From Sulfurisoma sediminicola (GTDB taxonomy: Bacteria > Pseudomonadota > Gammaproteobacteria > Burkholderiales > Rhodocyclaceae), in assembly GCF_003865015.1 (NCBI RefSeq), contig NZ_BHVV01000002.1, positions 310,001 to 374,000 on the forward strand: a stretch of DNA of 64,000 bases, read 5' to 3'. Positions 25,806 through 36,020 of the stretch are shown here, one piece after another. Position 1 is the stretch's first letter; the number at the start of each line of letters is the position of its first letter. Below the pieces are notes generated by a model, which worked only from the letters and a program-made list of their open reading frames with translations, ran no database searches and had not been told where the DNA came from. Made by a program: the position numbers and the translations under genes.

Positions 25806-25870
25806 GCACCGGCTTGCACGCGTCGCCGGTGCAGCCATGCCGCGGATGGCTGGGTGCCGACTTTTGTCAG
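25806..25870. terminator. hairpins plus divergent repeat copy (d) downstream of the PiT operon
   Basis: GCACCGGC (25806-25813) pairs with GCCGGTGC (25824-25831), and GCCAT pairs with ATGGC just beyond. The segment ends GGGTGCCGACTTTTG (25851-25865), matching the 3' edge of the long form of the dispersed repeat. The PhoU-like gene stops inside it. It is probably the operon's transcript end. Confidence 0.45.
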
Positions 25871-26511
25871 ACCATCTTCACCACGATGTCGTGGAGGGTG
25901 TTGGCGCACGCGGCCATGCGCTCGGCGCCGTTGGTGAGGTGGCGGTAGATCTCGCGGCGCTTGAACATGTGGATGTAGTCGTCGCCGGTGAATAGCTGGG
26001 CCAGCGCGCGGCGGTAGAGCTTCTCCACCTTGCGCTCGGCCTTGCGCGCGAGGTTGGCATCGGCCGCGGCTTCTGCCGGCGTGCGGCCGAGCCGGGCGAA
26101 GCCGGCCTCGAGCGCCTGCACGCCCTCGAGCAGGTGGTGCGCCATCTCCAGCGTAACGGCGTCGGGCGCCAGCTGCAGCGCGTGCATCTCGCTGACCGCG
26201 TCCTTGCAGCCGTTGACCACCTCGTCGAGGCTGGTGATCGCGCGGTAGATGTCCTCGCGGTCGATCGGTGTCGAGAAGGCCTCGTTGAGGATGTGGATGT
26301 TGCCCATCTTGACGCGGTCGGCCGCGTGCTCGTCTTCGCGGATCGCCTCGCCGACGGCGTCGTCGCCGGTTTCCATGAAGCGCACCAGCAGGCTCACGGT
26401 ATGGACCACCTGGCGGCTCTGCTCGTGGAGCATCGCGAAGAAGTTCGGCGTTTTCGGGAAGACGCGCTCGACCATTCGGGCCAGCAGGGATTTGCCCTGT
26501 TCATTGTTCAT
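25867..26511 (-). CDS. DUF47/PhoU-like phosphate transport regulator
   Basis: 214 aa all-helical protein of the TIGR00153/DUF47 family, the usual partner of PiT permeases. It starts MNNEQGKSLLARMVERVFPKTPNFFAML and carries the acidic PhoU-like metal motifs REDEHAADRVK and TPIDREDIYRAITSLDEV; EKLYRRAL lies near the C-terminus. The ATG overlaps the permease stop as ATGA, giving tight coupling. The family is thought to gate or tune low-affinity phosphate uptake. Confidence 0.9.
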   Translation of the reverse strand: MNNEQGKSLLARMVERVFPKTPNFFAMLHEQSRQVVHTVSLLVRFMETGDDAVGEAIREDEHAADRVKMGNIHILNEAFSTPIDREDIYRAITSLDEVVNGCKDAVSEMHALQLAPDAVTLEMAHHLLEGVQALEAGFARLGRTPAEAAADANLARKAERKVEKLYRRALAQLFTGDDYIHMFKRREIYRHLTNGAERMAACANTLHDIVVKMV

Positions 26512-27542
26512 GGCAGCACCATTCGCAGAAGGAAGTGGAAGACGATGGACACCGTGGCGGCGCCGGGGATGGTGATGACCCAGGTGGTGACTATCTCGCC
26601 GGCCTTGGCCCAGCGCACCGACCTGGGCCGCTCGGAAGCGCCGATGCCCATGATGGAGGTGGCGACGACGTGGGTCGTCGATACCGGCGCGCCGACGGCC
26701 GAGGCGGCGAGGATCACCGCGGTCGAGGTCAGCTGCGAGTCGAGCGCGTGCAGCGGCCGCACCTTGTAGATGGCGAAACCGAGGGTGCGCACGATGCGCC
26801 AGCCGCCGGAGAGGATGCCGAGGGTCATCGAAACCGCGCAGGCCAGCATCACCCACAGCGGCACCGCGAAGGTCTCGAGGAAGCCGCCGATCAGCAGCAC
26901 CAGCGTCAGAATGCCCATGCTCTTCTGCGCATCGTTGGCGCCGTGGGAGAAGCCGAGGCCGGCCGCGGTGAGCCATTGGGCGTTCCTCAGAGTGCGGTTC
27001 ATGATCGGCCGCGCGCCGCGCAGCAAGAACATCATGACGCGATGCACGCCGAAGGCGACCCAGAAGCCGATCAGCGGCGACAGGATCAGCGCCGCCAGCA
27101 CCTTCGTCACGCCGGTGATGTGGCCGTGCCGCAGCTCGCCGAAACCCCAGAGCACGTGGTCGGCCCCGACCGAAACCACCACCGCGCCGGCCAGCCCGCC
27201 GACCAGCGCGTGCGATGACGAGGAGGGGATGCCGCGCCACCAGGTCAGCAGATTCCAGGCGATGGCGCCGATCAGGCCGCAGAGAACGATGGTCAGCGCC
27301 GCGACGCGGTCGAGGCCGTCGAGCACGACGAAGGAGCCGATGGTGTTGGCCACCGCGGTGCCGCCGAGCAGCGGGCCGAGAAACTCGAAGGTGGCGACGA
27401 TGAGGACGGCCTGCACCGGCGTCATCGCCCGCGAGGCGATCACGGTGGCGATGATGTTGGCGGCGTCGTGGAAGCCGTTGGTGTAGTCGAAGACCAGGAC
27501 GATCAGCACCACCGCGACGGCGAGGACGAAAACCGGATCCAT
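26508..27542 (-). CDS. PiT-family inorganic phosphate permease
   Basis: 344 aa membrane protein that imports (metal-)phosphate driven by the proton or Na+ gradient. Both PiT signatures are present: FDYTNGFHDAANIIATVIAS near the N-terminus and GFSHGANDAQKSMGILTLV in the second half, each with the GxHDAxN core. Further family motifs are WWRGIPSSSSHALVGGLAG and the late SAVGAPVSTTHVVATSIMG. Operon with the DUF47 gene by ATGA overlap. Low-affinity constitutive uptake is the usual role. Confidence 0.93.
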   Translation of the reverse strand: MDPVFVLAVAVVLIVLVFDYTNGFHDAANIIATVIASRAMTPVQAVLIVATFEFLGPLLGGTAVANTIGSFVVLDGLDRVAALTIVLCGLIGAIAWNLLTWWRGIPSSSSHALVGGLAGAVVVSVGADHVLWGFGELRHGHITGVTKVLAALILSPLIGFWVAFGVHRVMMFLLRGARPIMNRTLRNAQWLTAAGLGFSHGANDAQKSMGILTLVLLIGGFLETFAVPLWVMLACAVSMTLGILSGGWRIVRTLGFAIYKVRPLHALDSQLTSTAVILAASAVGAPVSTTHVVATSIMGIGASERPRSVRWAKAGEIVTTWVITIPGAATVSIVFHFLLRMVLP

Positions 27543-27551
27543 GGCCGCAGC

Positions 27552-27797
27552 TTAGCGCGGTTCGCTGCGGTCCGAAGCGTCCTTTTCCGGCAGCAGGCAG
27601 GCCCCCTTGTCGCAGGCGAAGACCGAGTGGCGCCACCAGGCGAACCCGACCAGCGCCAGCGCGGCGCAGGCCAAGATCTCGGCCATGCCGGGCGGCGGCC
27701 GTCCCGCCTGCCACCAGGCGACGAGAACCTTGAGCGATTCGATGCCGGCTACCAGCAGGGCGAAGGCGACGACGAGAAAGGCCAGTCGCTTTGCCAC
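27552..27797 (-). CDS. small two-helix membrane protein of unknown function
   Basis: 81 aa if started at GTG 27797, which overlaps the dacB stop (TAGTG). Two hydrophobic helices (LAFLVVAFALLVAGIESLKV and AEILACAALALVGFAWW) are followed by a polar tail containing two Cys (VFACDKGACLLPEKDASD). No family recognised. Its end lies 9 bases before the start of the phosphate permease gene, so one transcript from dacB into the phosphate genes is possible. Confidence 0.55.
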   Translation of the reverse strand: MAKRLAFLVVAFALLVAGIESLKVLVAWWQAGRPPPGMAEILACAALALVGFAWWRHSVFACDKGACLLPEKDASDRSEPR

Positions 27798-29263
27798 TAC
27801 GGCGCCCGCTCGTACACCCACTGCAGCAGCGCGTCCTGCGCCGGCTGCGCGGCGGCGGCGTGCGGGTGATTGACGAAGAACACCACGATCTGGTGGCGCC
27901 CGCTCTTGTCGAGCACGTATCCGGCCATGGTCTTCACGCCCTCGAGCGAGCCGGTCTTGATGTGGGCCTGGCCGGCGGCGCTGCCGTCGCGCAGCCGCTT
28001 CTTCATGGTGCCGTCGACGGCCAGCAGCGGCAGCGAGGCCATCAGCTCGGGCATGACCGGGCTCTTCCAGGCGGCCTGCAGCAATCGTGCCGTGCTCTCG
28101 GCCGAAATTCGCTCGCGCCGCGACAGGCCGGAGCCGTTGTCGAGCACGAGTTCGGGCATGCGCAGCGCCTTGGCTTCGAGCCAGGCGCGAACGGCCGCGT
28201 CGGCCTGGGCGGTGGTGGCGCCGCCGTTCGAAATCGACGCCGAAGGCGGCACTTTTTGCCCGAGGGTGAGGAAGAGCTGCCGCGCCATTACGTTGTTGGA
28301 GAATTTGTTGATGTCGCGGACGATCTCGGCCAGCTGCGGCGATTCGACGCTCGCCAGCAGGCGCGCGCCGGCCGGCGGCGCGCCGTCGCGCACGCCGCCC
28401 GCGAGGCTGCCGCCGAGTTCCGACCAGAGCTGGCGGAACACGCCGAGAACGTAGTGCGGATGGCCGAGCAGGCCGATGTTCCATTTCTGTTCGCCGCAGG
28501 CCGTCGGGTAGGTGCCGGTGAGCACCAGGCGGAAGCTGTTGCCGTGGCTCGCGAGATCCGCGCGCAACGCCTCGCGCCATTCGCTGCCGGGCGGGCAGGG
28601 GCCGCTGCCCGTCTTGAGCAGGTTGACGATGTCGAGGTTGGCCGGCGCGGGCTCGGCCAGGACGAGGATGCGCCCGCCCTCGGGCGCGAGCGTGAGGCGC
28701 ACGGCCTTGAAGTTCAGCAGCAGCGCGTCGGGGCCGACGTTGTAGGGGCGCAGCGGCTTGTCGTCGAAGGCCGCTTCGTCGTGGGGGATGGCGGCGAAGG
28801 CGCTGCGGTCGAGGACGAGGTCGCCGCGGATTTCGCGCACGCCGCGGGCGCGCAGCTGGCGGAGCAGCAGCCAGAACTGCTCGAAGGTCAGCTTGGGATC
28901 GCCGCTGCCGACCAGGTGCAGGTCGCCGGGCAGCACGCCGTCGGCGGGCGGCAGGCTCAAGGGTGTCGCGGCCAGCGCGCTGGTCTTCCAGGTGTAGGCG
29001 GGGCCGAGCAGCTCGAGCGCGGCGAAGGTGGTGACGAGCTTCATCACCGAGGCCGGATTCATCGCCGCATTGGCATTGACGCCGACGCGCGGAAACACCG
29101 CACCCGTTTCCTGCACCACCACACCGACCGCGGACTGCGGGATGCCGGCGGCCTTCAGCGCGCGGGCGACGGGTATCGGCAGGCGCTCGTCGTAGGCGAC
29201 GTTCTGCGCGGCCGCGGGCAGGACCGGCAGGAGCAGCAGCAGGAGTCGCAGCAGGAGAGCCAT
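27797..29263 (-). CDS. dacB: D-alanyl-D-alanine carboxypeptidase/endopeptidase (PBP4, S13)
   Basis: 488 aa periplasmic penicillin-binding protein with signal peptide MALLLRLLLLLLPVLPAAAQ. The active-site SVMK lies at S72-K75 (NPASVMKLVTT). The SxN-type loop reads NGSGLSRRERIS and the KTG box HIKTGSLEGVKTMAGYV. A large insert between the first and second motifs is typical of S13 enzymes. The role is trimming or cleavage of peptidoglycan cross-links. It directly abuts the stop of the preceding gene (29264), so the two are coupled. Confidence 0.93.
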   Translation of the reverse strand: MALLLRLLLLLLPVLPAAAQNVAYDERLPIPVARALKAAGIPQSAVGVVVQETGAVFPRVGVNANAAMNPASVMKLVTTFAALELLGPAYTWKTSALAATPLSLPPADGVLPGDLHLVGSGDPKLTFEQFWLLLRQLRARGVREIRGDLVLDRSAFAAIPHDEAAFDDKPLRPYNVGPDALLLNFKAVRLTLAPEGGRILVLAEPAPANLDIVNLLKTGSGPCPPGSEWREALRADLASHGNSFRLVLTGTYPTACGEQKWNIGLLGHPHYVLGVFRQLWSELGGSLAGGVRDGAPPAGARLLASVESPQLAEIVRDINKFSNNVMARQLFLTLGQKVPPSASISNGGATTAQADAAVRAWLEAKALRMPELVLDNGSGLSRRERISAESTARLLQAAWKSPVMPELMASLPLLAVDGTMKKRLRDGSAAGQAHIKTGSLEGVKTMAGYVLDKSGRHQIVVFFVNHPHAAAAQPAQDALLQWVYERAP

Positions 29264-30211
29264 TCAGATCACGATGTAGCGGCGGCGCTCGTCGAAGCGC
29301 TCGACCGCGGCGCGCGCCTCTTCCCGGTCGATGCGCACGGTCATCACCACCCAGCGTCGTAGGTCGCGGGTGGTCAGCTCGACGAAGCGCAGGATGTCGG
29401 CCTGCGGCTCGTCCGCATCGACGATGACACCGAAGCGATTCACGGCCAGCTGAACCGGATCGAGGCGCAGCGACGCTTCGGGCGCGGCGAGGTAGGCCAC
29501 CAGCGTTTCCAGGAGCCGCGCCGGCTGCAGGGCGTCGACCGTCTCGCGCAATCGCTCCTGCAGCTCGGCCAGTCGGCGGGTATGCGACTCGGGGCCCTCG
29601 CTGCGCGCGTGGGCGCGGGCGACCGATTGCTCGTCGCGCAGTTCCTGCCTTTCCTCCCGCACCTCGTCGACGTGGGCGACGAATCCCTTGAGCAGGCCGT
29701 CGAACATGGCCTCGGCCAGCCGCCGGTGGGCGCCGTCGAGGTCGGGGCTGGGCTCGGCCAGCGTGTGGTCGGCGAAGCTCAGGGTCTTTTGCGGCTCGTC
29801 GTGGACGATGATTTCGCCCGCCACCCGGCTGCCGAAGCCGGCCGTGACGTGCCGGCGCATGCCGAGCATCGCGCAGCACTGGCCGGGGGGCACCACGGCG
29901 TGTCCCGCCAGGTAGTCGCGGACGCACTGGCTGCGCGCCAGCATCTGCTCGACGTCGTCGGCGCTGCCGAACAGCGCGTGCACCAGCGGGTCGGTGGCGA
30001 AGGCCGCGCGGCTGATCTCGAACGGGCCGGGGATGGCCATGGCCACCCGTTCACAGTAGTCGTACGCGTGGCGCACGGACTCGGCGAGGATGCGCTCATG
30101 CCCTCCCACGGTTTGCAGCAGCGGATCGACGGTGGCGACGGCACGCCCGATCAGCGCCGCGGTCTGGGCGTCGAGTGCGGGGGGCGGGCGCAGCCAGTCG
30201 AAAAGTCCCAT
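29264..30211 (-). CDS. conserved protein of unknown function
   Basis: 315 aa soluble protein beginning MGLFDWLRPPPALDAQTAALIG, behind AAGGCAGG. No signal peptide or membrane helix. The first half contains ERILAESVRHAYDYCERVAMAIPGP and a cysteine pair in PPGQCCAMLGMRRHV. A central long helix is highly charged (DEVREERQELRDEQSVARA), and the C-terminal part is mixed alpha/beta (VNRFGVIVDADEPQADILRFVELT). I do not recognise the family. It is coupled upstream of dacB with no intergenic base. Confidence 0.6.
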   Translation of the reverse strand: MGLFDWLRPPPALDAQTAALIGRAVATVDPLLQTVGGHERILAESVRHAYDYCERVAMAIPGPFEISRAAFATDPLVHALFGSADDVEQMLARSQCVRDYLAGHAVVPPGQCCAMLGMRRHVTAGFGSRVAGEIIVHDEPQKTLSFADHTLAEPSPDLDGAHRRLAEAMFDGLLKGFVAHVDEVREERQELRDEQSVARAHARSEGPESHTRRLAELQERLRETVDALQPARLLETLVAYLAAPEASLRLDPVQLAVNRFGVIVDADEPQADILRFVELTTRDLRRWVVMTVRIDREEARAAVERFDERRRYIVI

Positions 30212-30388
30212 GAGCCTGCCTTTTAATTGATCGGAGCGACGCAGTCATCCAGATTCGACATGTGCGGATATTGCCATGCAAACCGCCTCCGTTGGTGGGG
30301 CGGTCCGTCCGTCGGCTTGCCGCGGGCGCGATAATCGTTGGCACCGCAGGCGTGGGACGCGGACAATGCAACTTTGGGAGATTGCCTG

Positions 30389-30514
30389 ATGAACAAGTTA
30401 CCGGGCTGGGGCAAGGCGATCGTGGCCGTCGTCGTGTTCGCGATCCTCTACGGAGCCGCCCAGCTCCTGCTTTTCCTCGACAAGACATCCAGTGGCAAGC
30501 CCGGACTGGATTAG
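30389..30514 (+). CDS. 41-aa single-helix membrane protein
   Basis: A small ORF with GGGAG 11 bases upstream: MNKLPGWGKAIVAVVVF, a hydrophobic helix to about residue 30, then LDKTSSGKPGLD. Basic N-terminus, one transmembrane segment and acidic C-terminal tail look like a real small inner-membrane protein. Function unknown. Confidence 0.45.
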   Translation: MNKLPGWGKAIVAVVVFAILYGAAQLLLFLDKTSSGKPGLD

Positions 30515-30593
30515 CTGCTCGGGCCGCCCCTGCGTCAGGGGTAGAATGCCGGCCCCTGATCCATACCCGCAACCGCCCAGAGGAGAGACGCAA

Positions 30594-31169
30594 ATGTCCG
30601 GTCACGGATTCCATGTGCACGGCCCCCACGATCATCACGTCGAGCACGTCGCCCAGCATGGCGGCGACGAGTTCACTTCCCGTCTCGCCGTGCTGACGGC
30701 GGTCCTGTCCACGGTCGGCGCCGTCTTCGGCTACATGGGCGGCCATTCGCAAAATGCCGCGCTGCTCTACAAGAACGAGGCGGCGATCCAGAAGACCTCC
30801 GCCTCCAACCAGTGGAACTACTATCAGGCCAAGAGCAACAAGCAGAACCTCGCCGAACTCTCGGTCACGCTGACCGCGGGCGAGGCGCAGGAGAAATTCA
30901 GGCAGGCGATCGAGCGCTACAAGAAGGAAAAGGAAGAGATCAAGGTGGATGCCGACAAGCTCGAGGCCGCCGCCAAGGAGGCCGACAGGAAGAGCGAGGC
31001 CGAGATGCATGTGCATGAGCGCTGGGCCATGGCCACCACGCTGCTGCAGATCGCGATCGCGCTTTCGGCCATCACCCTGCTGACGCGCAAGCGGTGGCTG
31101 CTGGTCGGCGTGTATGGTTCGACCGGCCTCGGCCTGGTCGCCGGCGTGATGGGCTATTTGCACCTGTAA
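30594..31169 (+). CDS. DUF4337 membrane protein with His-rich N-terminus
   Basis: 191 aa, start ATG 30594 behind AGAGGAGAG. The N-terminus is very His-rich (MSGHGFHVHGPHDHHVEHV), a possible metal-binding tail. Helix 1 is about residues 30-50. A long Lys/Glu coiled coil follows (about 60-140; NQWNYYQAKSNKQNL is a DUF4337 signature), then two helices (about 143-160 and 167-188). Function of the family unknown. A TAGAAT box at 30542-30547 may be its -10 element. Confidence 0.8.
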   Translation: MSGHGFHVHGPHDHHVEHVAQHGGDEFTSRLAVLTAVLSTVGAVFGYMGGHSQNAALLYKNEAAIQKTSASNQWNYYQAKSNKQNLAELSVTLTAGEAQEKFRQAIERYKKEKEEIKVDADKLEAAAKEADRKSEAEMHVHERWAMATTLLQIAIALSAITLLTRKRWLLVGVYGSTGLGLVAGVMGYLHL

Positions 31170-31208
31170 GCGAATGCCGCTCCCGCATTTCCCGCGGTGC
31201 TTCGCCTG

Positions 31209-32696
31209 ATGGCCATGACGCCCGGGCGCAGTCCCGAAACGCGGGCAACCGCAGTCCTGCTTGCCGCGCTTTCCCTGCTTGCCGGCTGCGCTGTCGCGCC
31301 GGCGGACGATCGCCAGCGGGCGCTCAACAGCTGGCTGCAGCTCGGGCCGGGCGGCGACAGCTCGCTGCGCGCCATCGTTGGCGCCGGGGCGGATTGTCCG
31401 ACCGCCATCATCGACCAGGCCGTGCGGCCCATGACGCCGCGGGCCGAGCCAAGCAAGGCGCAGCCACTGGCGGGCGCAGGAGGCAACCGGGCGTTCAATC
31501 CTGAGTTCGATGTCAGGTCCTGCGAACTCGCGGTGCCGTCGGCGGCGCGTGATGCGAGCATCGATGGCCGTGCCATTCCGCTGCCCAGGGGCGAGATCAA
31601 ACGCATCGTCGTGGTCGGCGACACCGGCTGCCGCATCAAGGTGCCGGCCGGCGGCAAGGGCGATCCGATCCAGGACTGCGCCAGCCCCGCGGCATGGCCC
31701 TGGCCCCGGATCGCTGCGGCGGCGGCGCGCGCCCGGCCCGATCTGGTCATCCACGTCGGCGACTATCACTACCGCGAATACTGCGATGACCCGCGCCTCT
31801 GCCCCCCCCTCCGCGAACAGGGGGTGGTGGTGGGTTACGACTGGGCCGGCTGGAATGCCGACTTTTTCACCCCGGCCGCGCCGCTGTTGTCCGCGGCGCC
31901 GTGGGTTTTCGTTCGCGGCAACCATGAGAACTGCGACCGCGGCGGCGAGGGGTGGATGCGCTTTCTATCGCCCCTGCCGTACCAGGCCTGCGGCAATCAG
32001 ACGTACAAGTCCGCCACCCGCTCCGTGCTCGGCAACAACTTCACCGCCGCAGCCTATCGCATCGACCTGGACCGCAAGCTTGGCCTGATCGTCGCCGACA
32101 ATTCCGGGCACGAGGACTACCGCCCGGCACGGGAGACGCCGCGCGATGTCGAATTGTTCAGGCAGACGCTTGCCGCGCTGCGCGAGGCGCCCGCCACGCA
32201 GCGATTGTGGTTCCTTTCGCACCGCCCGGTCTGGTACGACCTGCTCGACCCTGCGTCGCAGCCCAACGCCCTGCAGGCCGCCCTGCGCAATGGCCTGCCC
32301 GCCAACGTGCAGGTGGCTTTCGCCGGCCACCAGCACGCATTCGAAACCATCAATTTTTCACCCGACGCCGATCGCGCCTTCCATCCGGCGGGGCGGCCGG
32401 CGCAGGTGATCGTCGGCGGCGGCGGCACCCAGCTCGAGTCGCTCGATCCGCATTCGCCCTTCTACGAGGGCGAGGGCGGCACCGGCAGCACGGAACGGGC
32501 GCGGCCGGACGGACGGCTCTACGATGGTGTGGCGGCAGCGACGGGCCTGGTTCTCAACCGCTACAGCTTCCTGCTGCTCGAGCGTGACGCCGAGGGATGG
32601 GGCGGCACGGTGCTCGACCCCGACGGGCTCCCCATCACCCGCTGCCGCCTGAGTGGCGGCAGCAAGGAACTGGCCTGCACGTTTCCCGGGCATTGA
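31209..32696 (+). CDS. exported calcineurin-like metallophosphoesterase (lipoprotein)
   Basis: 495 aa from ATG 31209; GTG 31197 and ATG 31215 are alternatives and no ribosome-binding site decides. The N-terminus has a lipoprotein signal with LLAGCAVAP. The dimetal phosphoesterase motifs are in order: VVVGDTGC, VIHVGDYHYRE, VRGNHENC and FAGHQHAFE; an LSHRP segment precedes the last. Cysteines in the domain suggest disulfides. A periplasmic phosphatase/nucleotidase is likely; substrate unknown. Confidence 0.82.
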   Translation: MAMTPGRSPETRATAVLLAALSLLAGCAVAPADDRQRALNSWLQLGPGGDSSLRAIVGAGADCPTAIIDQAVRPMTPRAEPSKAQPLAGAGGNRAFNPEFDVRSCELAVPSAARDASIDGRAIPLPRGEIKRIVVVGDTGCRIKVPAGGKGDPIQDCASPAAWPWPRIAAAAARARPDLVIHVGDYHYREYCDDPRLCPPLREQGVVVGYDWAGWNADFFTPAAPLLSAAPWVFVRGNHENCDRGGEGWMRFLSPLPYQACGNQTYKSATRSVLGNNFTAAAYRIDLDRKLGLIVADNSGHEDYRPARETPRDVELFRQTLAALREAPATQRLWFLSHRPVWYDLLDPASQPNALQAALRNGLPANVQVAFAGHQHAFETINFSPDADRAFHPAGRPAQVIVGGGGTQLESLDPHSPFYEGEGGTGSTERARPDGRLYDGVAAATGLVLNRYSFLLLERDAEGWGGTVLDPDGLPITRCRLSGGSKELACTFPGH

Positions 32697-32772
32697 GCAA
32701 CCCCGCAAGCCCGGCGGTGCCCGCTTTGGGCTGGAATGGGCCTCGCCAACCCGATTCAAATTCGCGGCAAGA

Positions 32773-32802
32773 CTTGAAATCCCTCATGCTTATCCCTATT
32801 AT
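32773..32802 (+). promoter_or_regulatory. groESL promoter with overlapping sigma-70-like and sigma-32-like boxes
   Basis: TTGAAA (32774-32779) and TATTAT (32797-32802) are spaced 17 bases, a good sigma-70 match. The same DNA reads CTTGAAA and CCCTATTA at 14-base spacing, close to the heat-shock sigma-32 consensus. The downstream end abuts the CIRCE operator. Confidence 0.75.
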
Positions 32803-32828
32803 TAGCACTCGTTGCGGGCGAGTGCTAA
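32802..32828. promoter_or_regulatory. CIRCE operator (HrcA site)
   Basis: TTAGCACTC-N9-GAGTGCTAA, a perfect match to the CIRCE consensus with the canonical 9-base spacer. It lies immediately after the -10 box of groESL, so HrcA would block initiation. Confidence 0.97.
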
Positions 32829-32909
32829 CAGCCGACCGCAAGACTCAACCGATGATGGCTGCAGGATCATCCTGCGCCGCAACTGTTTTAACTGGAAGGA
32901 GCCACCCGA

Positions 32910-33200
32910 ATGAAAATCCGTCCCCTGCATGATCGCGTGATCGTCAAGCGCGTCGAAGCCGAGCGCACCACCGCCAGCGGCATCGTCATCCCCGACACCG
33001 CCGGCGAGAAGCCGGATCAAGGCGAAGTCGTCGCCGTCGGCACTGGCAAGGTCATGGACGATGGCAAGGTCCGCCCGATGGCCGTCAAGGCCGGCGACCG
33101 CGTGCTGTTCGGCAAGTATTCCGGCCAGGCCGTCAAGGTCGATGGCGACGAGCTGCTGGTCATGCGCGAAGAAGACATCATGGGCGTCGTTGAGGCCTGA
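32910..33200 (+). CDS. groES: co-chaperonin GroES
   Basis: 96 aa, the standard length, and start behind AAGGAG. Sequence features are [16 protein letters not shown], the mobile loop ([21 protein letters not shown]) that docks on GroEL, and the C-terminal [16 protein letters not shown]. It forms the heptameric lid of the folding chamber. First gene of the CIRCE-controlled operon, 45 bases before groEL. Confidence 0.98.
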   Translation: MKIRPLHDRVIVKRVEAERTTASGIVIPDTAGEKPDQGEVVAVGTGKVMDDGKVRPMAVKAGDRVLFGKYSGQAVKVDGDELLVMREEDIMGVVEA

Positions 33201-33242
33201 TGGCCGACGTTGACTGCAATTAACCGAATTCTGGAGAGATAA

Positions 33243-34921
<1,679 letters not shown>

Positions 34922-34931
34922 AGGCCAGGAA

Positions 34932-35017
34932 CGGGAGGAAACCCAGGTTTCCTCCCGTTGCCCACCTTCCTTCTGACCAGCGCCCCGCACGGTTTCCCGT
35001 GCGGGGCGTTTGGCTTT
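34932..35017 (+). terminator. groESL transcript end: hairpin followed by intrinsic terminator
   Basis: CGGGAGGAAAC/GTTTCCTCCCG (34932-34957, loop CCAG) is followed by CGCCCCGCACGG/CCGTGCGGGGCG (34981-35008, loop TTTC), then GTTTGGCTTTT. Strong GC stem with a T-rich tail, a good Rho-independent terminator. Confidence 0.85.
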
Positions 35018-35330
35018 TGGGGGCCGCGAAAAAGTGCCGCCCTGCGTGCGTCCAACGAGCCAGGCTGCGCAAATGAAAAATGCCTGCTGGCGCAGGCGCG
35101 TTGTCGGCGCCGGCGCCACGGCGGGCGGGCTCGTTCGGTGTGCTAGACTTTTTGCCAGGGAAAAAGACGGCGGGGAGCGGATCGATGCAGGGGAGATCCG
35201 CTCCCCGAGACTTTCGTAGCACCGCAGTAGCGGGTTACGGTAGTCTCCGAAGACCGAAAAAGGAGAACAGCGCTACGCACTCTAGGGTTGATCTCTTACA
35301 CTCAACTTACTCTGGCGGGATCATGCCCCA
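35018..35330 (+). other. gene-free structured stretch before the OmpR-type regulator
   Basis: No convincing protein gene. TAGACT (35142-35147) could be a -10 box. Downstream lie CTTTTT/AAAAAG (35146-35165), GGGGAGCGGAT/ATCCGCTCCCC (35172-35182 with 35196-35206, perfect 11 bp) and GAGACT/AGTCTC (35206-35251). The density of pairable segments suggests a small RNA or a long structured 5' UTR of the two-component operon. Confidence 0.4.
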
Positions 35331-36020
35331 ATGAGAATCCTCCTTGCCGAAGACGATCGCGTCATTGCCGATGGACTGATCCGGTCGTTGAAGAAGGCCG
35401 GCTACGCGGTAGATCATGTCGCCAACGGCGCAGAAGCCGACGCGGGGCTGCTGACGCAGCAGTTCGATCTGCTGATCCTCGACCTGGGCCTGCCCAAGTT
35501 GTCCGGCATCGAGGTGCTCAAGCGCCTGCGCGGCCGCAAGAGCGCGTTGCCGGTGCTGATCCTGACGGCACAGGACGGCATCGAGGATCGCGTGCGCGGC
35601 CTCGATGCCGGGGCCGACGACTACCTGACCAAACCCTTCGCCCTGCCCGAACTCGAGGCGCGGGTGCGGGCATTGACGCGCCGCGGCACCGGCCAGCCGA
35701 CCAAGATCGAGGTCGGCCCGCTGAGCTACGACCAGTCCGATCGCATCGCACGGCTCGGTGGCGAAGTCGTCGATCTCTCGGCGCGCGAACTGTGCCTCCT
35801 CGAGGTCATGCTGCTGCGCGTCGGCCGCCTGGTCAGCAAGGAACAGCTCGTCGAGCACATGTGTGGCTGGGACGAGGGGGTGAGCACCAACGCCATCGAG
35901 GTCTATGTGCACCGCCTGCGCAAGAAGCTGGAGCCGGGCGGCGTGAAGATCGTGACCCTGCGCGGCCTCGGCTACTGCCTGGAAAAACCAGGCGGAGGCA
36001 GCGTTGAAAAAGGCAGTTGA
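35331..36020 (+). CDS. OmpR-family response regulator (TctD/QseB-like)
   Basis: 229 aa. Receiver domain (about 1-115): LLAEDDRVIADGL, phospho-Asp in LLILDLGLPKLSG, LTAQDG and TKPFALPEL. The winged-helix effector domain is at about 130-220: LSARELCLLEVMLLR, TNAIEVYVHRLRKKLEPGGV and TLRGLGYCLE. Overlaps the kinase gene by 17 bases. The operon precedes the DUF4212/SSS symporter genes, so solute uptake is the likely target, as for TctDE-type systems. Confidence 0.92.
   Translation: MRILLAEDDRVIADGLIRSLKKAGYAVDHVANGAEADAGLLTQQFDLLILDLGLPKLSGIEVLKRLRGRKSALPVLILTAQDGIEDRVRGLDAGADDYLTKPFALPELEARVRALTRRGTGQPTKIEVGPLSYDQSDRIARLGGEVVDLSARELCLLEVMLLRVGRLVSKEQLVEHMCGWDEGVSTNAIEVYVHRLRKKLEPGGVKIVTLRGLGYCLEKPGGGSVEKGS

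Noticed and set aside
25867-27714. A 615-codon minus frame joining the phosphate-permease region to the PhoU-like gene
   Set aside because: Only the part from ATG 26511 has protein-like sequence; the upstream part is the wrong frame of the PiT gene.
34958-35146. Short + strand ORFs after groEL
   Set aside because: They run through the terminator hairpin and lack ribosome-binding sites.
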